Assembly (NCBI GenBank): GCA_019828545.1
Contig: JACVRA010000071.1
Location: 1-64,000 of the forward strand
Direction of reading: 5' to 3'
Source of the DNA: Paracamarosporium sp. OC-R06-R3
Lineage: Eukaryota > Ascomycota > Dothideomycetes > Pleosporales > Didymosphaeriaceae
DNA: 64,000 nucleotides
A model generated the notes under the pieces. It saw only the letters and a program-made list of their open reading frames with translations. It did no database searches and was not told the DNA's origin. The position numbers and the translations under genes were made by a program. Positions 56,161 to 64,000 of this stretch are shown piece after piece. Each line of letters opens with the position of its first letter. The stretch's first letter is position 1.

Positions 56161-57717
56161 ATGAGATCACTACGGACGCTCTTCCCAAGAGCATGCGCGG
56201 CATGCCGGACGCAGCACCAGACCTCGCAAATAACTACACGAGTACCGCATCGTACTTTTCGCCGCACATATACCAGACCCGCTTTCGCGCCAAAACCTGC
56301 GATTGACATAAAGCACATCCGCCAGAACCCCGGCCTCTACGAGCAAAACTGCATCGACCGTAACTACGCCGCGCACAGCAAATCCTCGTGGCGCATCATC
56401 GAGCTTCACGAGCAATGGCTGGCACTTCAGCAAAACGCCCGTCACCTGAGAGAAAGGAATAACCAGATACGTGGAAAGCTGGCAAAGGCAAAATCGCATA
56501 GCACTGGGGAAGAAGATGTACAATCAAGGGAATCGCTTATTGACGAAGCGAAAGCGTTGAAAGCCGAGATTGGAGCCATCGAGGCGAAAGAAGCAGCACT
56601 ACAAGAAGAGATAGACGACCTCGCTCAAGACTTGCCGAATCTAAGCAGCACACACACACCTGTTGGTACGGAGCCGCAGCTCCTGGAGTACATCAACGAC
56701 CACCCTGAACCGGAACCGTCGCAGTCAGACCGCGTATGGAGATCACACGTCCATATTGGCTCGGAGCTTGGGATACTAGATTTTGCGGCTTCAGCACAGA
56801 CATCAGGATGGGGGTGGTATTTCTTGGTGGGCGACGCAGCAATGCTGGAACAGGCTCTTGTACAGTACGCCCTTAGCGTCGCTAGGAACCGCGGCTGGAA
56901 GGTCGTTGCACCGCCATCACTAGTATATTCGCACGTCGCATCGGCATGTGGATTCCAGCCAAGAGACCAGAACGGAGAACAGCAAGTGTATGCTATCGAG
57001 CAGGCAGAGAAAGACCAAGCGAAGCCGCAGCTGGTCCTTGCGGGTACTGCTGAGATCCCTCTCGCTGGAATGAAGGCGAATCAAACATTCGAAGACGTCG
57101 AACTCCCACTCAAGACGGTCGGTGTTTCGAGGTGCTACCGCGCAGAAGCTGGTGCCCGTGGGATTGATACCAAAGGCCTATACCGCGTACATGAATTTAC
57201 CAAGGTGGAGATGTTCGCGTGGTCCCTGCCAGATACCAACGATCAGGAGCACTTCGCCGCTGAGACACCCTCGAATTCAGAGACCATTTTCAACGAGATG
57301 TTGTCCATGCAGAAGGAAATCCTACAAAGCCTTGGCCTCCACTGCCGCGTTCTCGAAATGCCCACCACAGACCTCGGAGCTAGCGCAACCCGGAAGATAG
57401 ACATCGAAGCGTTCTTCCCGTCAAGGCGCGAAAAGGATGAGGGCTGGGGCGAGGTCACATCCACATCTATATGCACCGACTACCAGAGCCGACGGCTGCA
57501 CACCAGAGTACGCCTAGGCAAGACCGGCGGCAAGTTGGAATTCCCTTACACTTTGAACGGCACTGCCCTTGCTGTCCCACGCGTACTGGCGGCTATTCTG
57601 GAGAACTCATGGAATGAAAGTGATTACTCTGTTACCATACCGGAAGTGCTACGGCCGTTCATGGGTGGCCAGGAGAAAATTCAAGGCCATAAAATTCACG
57701 GGACGGGTAACTATTGA
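56161..57717 (+). CDS. DIA4: Mitochondrial seryl-tRNA synthetase
   Basis: Single exon, 518 residues; a class II aminoacyl-tRNA synthetase that charges mitochondrial tRNA-Ser. The N-terminal 45 residues are Arg/Thr/Ser-rich with almost no acids, fitting a mitochondrial presequence. DIKHIRQNPGLYEQNCIDRN opens the tRNA-binding arm, followed by a long antiparallel coiled coil (about 75-155). The catalytic core has motif 2 RCYRAEAGARGIDTKGLYRVHEF (about 323-345) and FTKVEMF. The serine-binding EVTSTSICTDYQSRR region follows, and motif 3 NGTALAVPRVLAAILEN (about 465-481). The final GQEKIQGHKI is the usual end. Length and order match fungal Dia4; cytosolic SerRS lacks the presequence. Confidence 0.95.
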   Translation: MRSLRTLFPRACAACRTQHQTSQITTRVPHRTFRRTYTRPAFAPKPAIDIKHIRQNPGLYEQNCIDRNYAAHSKSSWRIIELHEQWLALQQNARHLRERNNQIRGKLAKAKSHSTGEEDVQSRESLIDEAKALKAEIGAIEAKEAALQEEIDDLAQDLPNLSSTHTPVGTEPQLLEYINDHPEPEPSQSDRVWRSHVHIGSELGILDFAASAQTSGWGWYFLVGDAAMLEQALVQYALSVARNRGWKVVAPPSLVYSHVASACGFQPRDQNGEQQVYAIEQAEKDQAKPQLVLAGTAEIPLAGMKANQTFEDVELPLKTVGVSRCYRAEAGARGIDTKGLYRVHEFTKVEMFAWSLPDTNDQEHFAAETPSNSETIFNEMLSMQKEILQSLGLHCRVLEMPTTDLGASATRKIDIEAFFPSRREKDEGWGEVTSTSICTDYQSRRLHTRVRLGKTGGKLEFPYTLNGTALAVPRVLAAILENSWNESDYSVTIPEVLRPFMGGQEKIQGHKIHGTGNY

Positions 57718-58692
57718 GGAGGGTGATGCCGTTGGCGCATGGCGCATGTAAGCTTGTTTGAAGTACGACTCTGTATATTATGTATTCACTAAGCTAATTG
57801 TATATATCTCCTTGTTGGGATCGTCTACGGTCTATTAGCCCCGAAATCTATCATGAGTGTGGTTTGTGTGTGTTGGTAGGTTCGATATGATTCAAGAGAG
57901 GACATGGAGAAAATGAACGGTATGGTGATGGAGGTCAAGATGCGTGAGGTGTCGCAGTGTTGCCGCCTTGGGATACCTCTGCCTCAAGGAGAGCAAGTCA
58001 CAACCTCGGTCTGCTGGACATGTTGGGTTAGATGAGTGGACGTGCGGACCAGTGTCGAACGCCAAGCCTACGGCTTGCGCGTTCGAATCCTAGTCCAGTC
58101 GAACTTTGTGCTCTACTCTTTTTATCACGACTCTTTTGTGCCGATTCCTAGAAGAATCACTAATTTCTTTTTTTACTACTTTTTTTACTCAGGCGTATGT
58201 CGAATTTTTATAGAAAAAATCCACATGGTGATGGAGAGTAGTTTTGTATACACATCAGGAAGGCTTTTATGTTGACCGTATCTTTCACTTCATTCCACTT
58301 CTTCAATTGGTTAGTCAGCCATATACTCTGAACAGCAGCAGCGCCTAAGTTATAAAGCTTTAGAGCCTTTCGCTATCTCCACTCTTACCCGGTGTGCGGC
58401 ATCAACTCCGCCTTAACGACCGCGTGTACCCTTTTACGGGGTTAGTCACCAGTACAGCTTGAGGTTTTGCGGGCTCTAACTTATTGAGACCGACAAACCA
58501 CAACTATCCCTACCCTCACCCTCACTTTCACTGCAAGAGCTCACCTGGCTCAATTGTCCGGTAAAATAGTCCCAGCTTCTCAACCATCGCAATCCCCAGC
58601 TAAACAAAGATATCAGCTTCCCACCTCTCGCTCTGAGGCACTTAACCCGTCTACACATTCGCTCGGCTTGCTCCAAAGACAAACCACACAAC
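57718..58692. other. Intergenic between DIA4 and RING-like gene
   Basis: About 1 kb, AT-rich, holding a strong hairpin (separate entry) followed by T-rich tracts at 58118-58200. No gene supported. Confidence 0.5.
58046..58096. other. Long near-perfect hairpin
   Basis: Nested arms: GGACCAG with CTAGTCC (one mismatch), TCGAACGC with GCGTTCGA (perfect), CAAGCC with GGCTTG (perfect), loop TAC, one bulged C. About 20 base pairs in 51 nt. The right arm includes a B-box-like CGTTCGAATCC, and a T5 tract follows 20-25 bp later, but a tRNA cloverleaf does not form. Confidence 0.75.
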
Positions 58693-59830
58693 ATGTCACT
58701 AGACCTCCAACCCTCTGTCCCCAGCGAGGCAGATTTCCGCAAGACGCTCTCCGAGCGCAAGGTTATGTGCTTCTGCCTAGAGCCATTCACCGAGGGGCAC
58801 GAACCTATCTCTATGCAATGTTGCAAGCAGGTAGTTGGCGAGAAATGTCTCAACAAGTGGATCGATAGCGACAACAAGAACAAGAATCGATGCCCACATT
58901 GTCGGAAAGAGATGTTCAGGAGTGAACCAGCGCCCACCATCAACACTGTCTCATCCCGTAGGTATCCTCATTTTCGTGTTCGTCAATATCGAACCAACTT
59001 GCTGTGGAATACTTTGTGTTCACACACAAGGTTCTTTCAGAGTCTATGGATGCAGTGTTACAATGCGAACAGTATTATAAGTCCACCTACGGTGTGGCGG
59101 TCCGAAGAAGCACTTCCCCTACGGTCAGGGGAAGAAGACAATATCCGTCGGCATCGCTGTCTTAGATTTTTACGGGACATCATTAGGCACGAATCTCGAC
59201 GTGGGGATTCGCATGCCGAGACCTTGAACTGCTACAAGACCTGTGTAGACGCCGAATTGCCTGGGTACGACGGCCCTTTCCCAGACGTAATTCTCCCTTT
59301 CGAAGCGCTTGAGCCGCTGGAGATCTGCATGTACCTCATGCTGGCCATTGCCGCCATGATGCGTCCTGTGTCAGCATCCTGTACCGGTGTAAGCCCAGAT
59401 CTTTTCTTGAAGGCGACTAACACGATATATTTCGGTGGCGATCGACAACTTGATATGTTTTCTGACTACTGGAATCTCTTGTTTGGGTTACCCATCACAC
59501 TGCGTTGCGACGAGAACGCACCGGCCTTACGGCTTCTATCTGTGCTGCTGCTATGCCAACCACTCCATACAATCAAGCGGCAGTTTACGCCGGAATACCC
59601 TTCTTCATGGAGAGACGACAATAGATGTGTGTTGGTTGCTAACAACCTACGACGAGAGTTGGCCCCAGTTGATGGTCAGTTCGAGAGGCTAGCACGGATG
59701 AGTGACGCCGACCTTTTGTCGCATTGGCGCGAGCCGAGGTACGTCTTTACCTTTCTTTCTTTGTGGATTGAAAAATAATTACTGGTTAATTAATAGGCTA
59801 TCCATCAGTGCAGACCTTCATTTGGTCTGA
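58693..59830 (+). CDS. Degenerate RING-type protein, 2 exons
   Basis: Model: join(58693..59738, 59797..59830), 359 residues. The 58 bp terminal intron has a GTACGT donor and TAATAG acceptor; without it the protein ends 14 residues past the donor. The N-terminus carries a RING-like module: Cys26, Cys28, Cys44, Cys52, Cys67 and Cys70 (CPHC), and KCLNKWI after the middle pair, as in RING E3 ligases. However the canonical His is Gln46, one Cys is Gly49 and the first pair is spaced x1 instead of x2. This degenerate pattern recurs in fungal-specific RING-like families, so zinc and E2 binding are uncertain. The remaining 280 residues are helical and unrecognised. A further in-frame intron (about 58962-59029, GTATCC donor, AAG acceptor) is possible and would remove RYPHFRVRQY and following residues. 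Confidence 0.65.
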
Positions 59831-61153
59831 GGTATAACAGTAGTTGCTAGGCTGGTATATTCCGGCTGAGAGACTAGCCAGCAAGGCGAGAAGCATTTGG
59901 TGATGGGCTTTCTCCGGGACTATTATGACGTCGTGTTTGGTTCGAAAGATTGCCGCATGTTTGCAATGGTGGTTCGACGAAGATGGTATACGAAGGAGCT
60001 CGTATTTGTTGACCATCCAGTTACAATGCTGAGGCCACTCAGGCTGAATACTCCATAAAAACGAGCTCCTTCATATATTGGATATCAGTGGTAGTTGGCA
60101 TATCCAGAACGTGTGCTGCCTACTAGGTATTGGGCATCATTGTCTCTGTTAATATTTCAAACCTTAGGTACTCCCGTGACCTACCACTGTACGAGAATCA
60201 AAGTCATTGCCCCACAAGTGGCCGACATGTTATGCATCTTCGAAAGCCTGAGTCCTGAGACTAGAGAGCTATGGCATTGTCATCTCATTAATGTAGTTTT
60301 TGCTTGCCTGTATCGGGGATATTTGCCCAAAACTATGGTTCCAAAAGTTCGCATGTGTGAGAGGTTTCCACTCAGGCTTGCTGTTCTTCCACATGAGCCA
60401 AGGGCTCTTTGGTGAGGGCAATAGCGTAGAACTATCATTCGACTTTTTGGTTGCCATGCATATCTAGTAGCATCTGTACATAAATCGCCATGGACCGAAT
60501 GTTACACACAGCAGACTCGAGATCGGATGAAGGTGGCATGGATACCCAGAAGGTGCGAACCACACCTTTTTTGGTACCAAATAGAAAACAAAAGTCGACA
60601 CACCATCAACATGCACCATCTGATCCCTTGCATCAACGCCGTCGCCGCTCTACGTCTTTGACGGATATCTACCAATCCTCGGCCACGCCTCGGTAGCGGG
60701 TGCATGTTAGAAAAGCTTGGCTCGGGTAGCAACGGCGATTGGTGCATCACATGCTGCATCCCGGTATCCTTTGCAGGACAAGCTGCATGCGGGCAACGCG
60801 ATGGCTGTCGCCACAGCCACCGAGTTCCTGCCACCGCGAGCTCCTGAAACGCTCGACAATACAGCGCCAGACGAGCAGAGCCGACCGTATTCGCCGTTAT
60901 TTCAGAAAACCAAACATTTACGAAGCGATTCTCCGTCCGAGGCGGGGTGAGACTGGCGGGCCTGGTGCAACACTCCGGCCTCGCTGCACCTCGACCTGCA
61001 GCAACAACGAACAACACAGCACGCAGCCGCCTTGTGTACGCCTATGTTCCAGCCTCCCCACCGCCGCCGCCGCATGCCCTCCGAGTGAAGACCGCATTCT
61101 CCAGTCACGAAAACCAGCACTGCACTTGAAAGCTGGGAGCATAGCAGGCTCGC
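59831..61153. other. Intergenic between RING-like and BTB-like genes
   Basis: About 1.3 kb. Holds the second TIR element (59989-60075). The rest has overlapping non-coding frames; 60900-61150 is GC-rich leader of the next gene. Confidence 0.45.
59989..60075. mobile_element. Short TIR element, copy 2 (MITE-like)
   Basis: 87 bp with near-perfect terminal inverted repeats: left TACGAAGGAGCTCGTATTT and right, read inward, TATGAAGGAGCTCGTTTTT. Its core is the reverse complement of that in copy 1 at 52379-52460. No coding capacity. It lies about 160 bp past the RING-like gene stop. Confidence 0.55.
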
Positions 61154-62662
61154 ATGGTTTCCTATCCCGACTCGCAAGGCGCAGAGCGCTCGCTCGCCAT
61201 CCGTCGCCCGCCCTCCGTCACCTCGCACTCGTCGCGCGCCTCGACCGTTAGAAGGCACCGCCCGCACCGCTCGCACTTTGGGGGCTCTTCGTACCAGCCG
61301 CAGAATGAATTCCCCGTGTTTACACATACGGGAGACGTGGAAATATTGATCGCGAACGGGAGGAAAGAGCAACGCTACCTTCTCCACAAACTCATCTTGG
61401 CGCAATGCTCCGGTTTTTTCGAGGCAGGACTGAGCGACGAGTGGGCCACGGCCGGTGAGGGCAGTGCGCCGAATGCAAGTTCGGCAGCGCTGGCAAGAAT
61501 CCCGCAAGGCGCCTTGCAGGAGAAGAAGATATGGAAGTATGAGCTCGATTGGGGGAGGGACGACGACATCCCTATGCTGATACAGAAGGTGCGATCCATA
61601 TGTGAACAGCGACAACCATGTGCTGACCCTAAACAGAAGGCGCAACCCACATTGTTTGGAGGTGATGCCGCTTCCTCGCAACCGCCGGCGCTTCGCAACA
61701 AACCTCCTGCCCCTCAAGCAGGCTTTTTCCGCAGCATGGCCAACTTCTCCTCTCTTCACGTACCTGCCACACCCAGCGACCCCGACGACGACACCTTTCG
61801 AGACTATGACAACCTCCTCCGCGTGTTCTATAATTACCCGCCTGCTTTAGACCCCGTCAACATTGCGAACGCATACGTCGAATGCAAGTCGCTCCTTCAA
61901 CTCGCCGACATGTACGATGCGCTTCAGGTGATAGGGCCGCGGGTAGATCACCACCTGCTACGGTTCCAGGGTCGGCTGTGGAAACAGATTGCGAAATATC
62001 CTCCAAGCTACCTCAAGCTCGGCTATATGGCGCGCAGCAAGGCAATATTCTCCGAAGCCATGGTACACGTTGTTGGACAATGGCCGCAGGGCATGAGCCA
62101 GTTAAGAGGGCAAGTTGCAGAGTCAGTACTGGAGTTGATTGAAGATAAAGTGGACGAGCTTGATGAGCTCAAGGCAAAAGTCGAGGTCAAGCTGTTCCGG
62201 CTAACGCTCACAACAAGTAGAGGCGAGCGCGTTACACCCTCGAACAACTGGCTGGAGTGGATGGCAGTGTCCCTCTTCCGGCAATGGCTTGCGGAAAATA
62301 CCACTCCACCACCTGCACCGATTCTCAAATCTCCACGGCAACCTTCGCGAAATGGGGAAGGCGCACCTTTACCACCTCCACCACCGTTCAATACCGGCAG
62401 GATATTCAGACTTCTAGGCACAGGTGGACCGACCTATCTGGGCCATGATGAGTGCAAGCGTTTTCTTAAGTTGAGTCCCGAGCATTATAATCGCGAGAAT
62501 CTGAAGCGTTTTGAACGGCGAATCGAAGAGATCAAGAACAAGGCCAAGGACGCGGTGAAGCCCCTGATGAGAAATTTTCTTGAACTGGACTTAAGAGAAG
62601 GCGGCTTGCCATACCTAACATGTACACGGATGGACCCGCAGGATTTTCCGTGGGATGAGTAG
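61154..62662 (+). CDS. BTB/POZ-like domain protein
   Basis: 502 residues if unspliced. The N-terminal 45 residues are Ser/Arg/His-rich. TGDVEILIANGRKEQRYLLHKLILAQCSGFFEAGLSDEW (about 60-98) is the opening of a BTB/POZ fold: strand, strand, then the LHKLILAxxSxFF helix pair. The domain is interrupted by a Pro/Ala-rich segment and resumes at LLRVFYNYPPALDPVNIANAYVECKSLLQLADMYDAL, a typical BTB-BACK end. The C-terminal half is helical with RFERRIEEIKNKAKDAVKPL and ends MDPQDFPWDE. BTB proteins often adapt substrates to cullin-3 ligases; the role here is unknown. A 48 bp segment (61589-61636) has all features of an intron (GTGCGA donor, GCTGACC branch, CAG acceptor) and is a multiple of three, so the spliced protein would be 486 residues. 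Confidence 0.8.
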   Translation: MVSYPDSQGAERSLAIRRPPSVTSHSSRASTVRRHRPHRSHFGGSSYQPQNEFPVFTHTGDVEILIANGRKEQRYLLHKLILAQCSGFFEAGLSDEWATAGEGSAPNASSAALARIPQGALQEKKIWKYELDWGRDDDIPMLIQKVRSICEQRQPCADPKQKAQPTLFGGDAASSQPPALRNKPPAPQAGFFRSMANFSSLHVPATPSDPDDDTFRDYDNLLRVFYNYPPALDPVNIANAYVECKSLLQLADMYDALQVIGPRVDHHLLRFQGRLWKQIAKYPPSYLKLGYMARSKAIFSEAMVHVVGQWPQGMSQLRGQVAESVLELIEDKVDELDELKAKVEVKLFRLTLTTSRGERVTPSNNWLEWMAVSLFRQWLAENTTPPPAPILKSPRQPSRNGEGAPLPPPPPFNTGRIFRLLGTGGPTYLGHDECKRFLKLSPEHYNRENLKRFERRIEEIKNKAKDAVKPLMRNFLELDLREGGLPYLTCTRMDPQDFPWDE

Positions 62663-64000
62663 CCTCAAGCTCGAAGAGGTGGTATGCTTTGTTATGTGAT
62701 ACCTAGCGGATCGTTACTTTGAAGTCGGATCGGCATGGCGCATGGATGGGCTTTTGAGTTTGCAAGAGAAGGTGATTTTTGGCGCCAGATACCCTAGTTC
62801 ATGACCCTTGTTTTTCGTTTGCTGCTCTGTTTCCTTGCGTAGATAGGTAGGATATAATGATCCGGTAAAAGAGTCGTTCTGGCAGCGCTCTTTTTGTTTT
62901 TCCTGGAAGAGTTGAATGATTAGATGCCATAATTTTTTCTCTTATCACTTCTAACTCCTGATTCATGTCCACTACTACATCCTGCCCAATAGTGCTTACG
63001 TCTAAGTTGTGGACTGCATCACCGCAAGTTAGTTCGAATTAAGTCCGGTGTTACTGCAGTGAAAATGATTGCTAATTCCTAGCCAGTAATCTCGTACAAG
63101 ACCACAACTACGCCCTTCCCGCATTTTTTTTCGAGCATCAAAGGAAGGCATTATAGATAACCATGTTACGGAATGTGTGTTGATGTATCAAAAGGTGGCA
63201 GGCCTTGCCGTCAACGAAGGCTCTTTACTTCGTATGTTCGGATACGAGTAAAGGACTTTATACTATACAAATAACATCACGTATAATACGTTGACATTGT
63301 GTGTCAAGGCAGTGAGCGTCGCCAGAGATACGTGGTAGACGCTGCAAAAGATCGAGGTTGGTATGGCGTTACAAGAATTATATGGTATAGGGGCCTCGAT
63401 TGTACGAGTACAGAGCTGTGGAGCTGTTCTTGTATACGTAATGTGTTTGGAAGGGACGATAGGGGAAGTTACGATACAATATATGGGTTCAAGGGGCATC
63501 GTTAATCAACAAACATCACAAGCTCCGCGCTCCAATTTGTAGAGCGGCTTCACCAAGAACATCAATATAGATCCAAGAATCTGTTCGTAGGTGCGGCGGA
63601 ATAAAGCAGCCTCAGGCCGTTGACCATCGACTTCGCCTGGCCCAGAGGCGAGATAGCAATGAAGCGTGCACACCGCGCCTTGGGTGCCACGCCCTAGGAC
63701 GCGGTATTTGTAGGACCTCACTCATCTTCTTTGTCTCTTCATTTTAATTGAGGCGCTCATTCTCATAGGCGCGAATGAGGGGTTGTGACCGCGAACTCAC
63801 ACCCAACAAGTCACGTGGGGCACGATTCACGGACCCAAGCTCCATTACCCCAAAGGGTCACGATGCTTGGCACCTTCCCAGCCGTTATAAACACCCTGAG
63901 CCACACACACAACACGCTCCTCACCGCACACGCAGACGCTCAACCACGCCGTACCACAGCGAGATCAACACCAGCATATCTGCGTACAACAACCGGTGCC
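62663..64000. other. Terminal intergenic stretch
   Basis: No supported gene in 1.3 kb; 62700-63500 is AT-rich. A GTG-initiated minus-strand frame (63506-63721) was considered but not accepted. Confidence 0.45.
63886..63890 (+). promoter_or_regulatory. Probable TATA box of a gene beyond the window
   Basis: TATAA in GCCGTTATAAACACC, followed by about 110 bp of C/A-rich leader-like sequence up to the window end with no ATG. This looks like the core promoter and 5' UTR of a plus-strand gene that starts beyond 64000. Confidence 0.4.

Noticed and set aside
58021..58140. tRNA gene suggested by GTTCGAATCC and a following T5 tract
   Set aside because: No 5-bp T-stem, D arm or acceptor stem can be formed; the sequence folds as a single long hairpin instead.
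63506..63721. 71-codon minus-strand frame at the right end
   Set aside because: Begins with GTG and has no continuation with good splice sites; composition is only weakly protein-like.

Overview
The window is nuclear DNA of a filamentous ascomycete (Pezizomycotina; Dothideomycetes is my best guess, from protein content and intron style). Evidence: 19 supportable protein genes on both strands, roughly 1 kb apart; introns of about 47-60 bp with GTAAGT-type donors and CTRAC-like branch sites; typical eukaryotic housekeeping proteins; and a HET-domain protein, a family characteristic of filamentous fungi. No operons, prophage, CRISPR or rRNA were seen.

Layout. 1-4195 is gene-free, starting in poly-C/poly-A. 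4196-5298 is a two-exon unknown membrane protein (-). A 3.1 kb GC-rich gap follows. 8461-18356 holds the rRNA helicase Spb4 (-), CTP-dependent diacylglycerol kinase Dgk1 (+), a kelch-repeat single-pass membrane protein (-) and the ubiquitin-conjugating enzyme Ubc7 (+). 20458-30334 holds a Btz (Barentsz/CASC3) domain protein (-), a PNUTS/Ppn1-like PP1-targeting CCCH zinc-finger protein (-) and the ER-Golgi SM protein Sly1 (+). 30955-38459 is a three-gene minus-strand run: HET protein, universal-stress-domain protein, mitochondrial ribosomal protein uS7m. 40411-45393 holds an unknown membrane coiled-coil protein and a vacuolar Ca2+/H+ exchanger (both +). 46443-49637 is a GH81 endo-1,3-beta-glucanase (-) with an unusual proline-rich insertion. 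50908-51651 is a DEDDy 3'-5' exonuclease (+). 51799-52217 is a U6 snRNA locus: an intact gene on the minus strand and a 5'-truncated inverted copy. 53465-62662 holds a TLC-domain membrane protein (-), mitochondrial seryl-tRNA synthetase (+), a degenerate-RING protein (+) and a BTB/POZ-like protein (+). The window ends in intergenic sequence that looks like the promoter of a gene lying outside it.

How the genes fit together. This is ordinary dispersed fungal gene order, not a pathway cluster. Several genes serve RNA biology (Spb4, Btz, PNUTS-like, U6, exonuclease, uS7m, mitochondrial SerRS), and others serve ER, lipid or vacuole functions (Dgk1, Ubc7, Sly1, Ca2+ exchanger, TLC). I see no secondary-metabolite or defence cluster.

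The most interesting observations concern noncoding DNA. The U6 gene has a TATA box at -30 and a perfect B-box about 200 bp downstream of the start, the arrangement known from budding yeast SNR6. It faces a near-identical inverted partial copy. Two diverged copies of an 80-90 bp element with terminal inverted repeats lie about 7.6 kb apart. A strong hairpin lies downstream of the seryl-tRNA synthetase gene. Exon boundaries were read by eye from splice motifs and frame, without transcript evidence.
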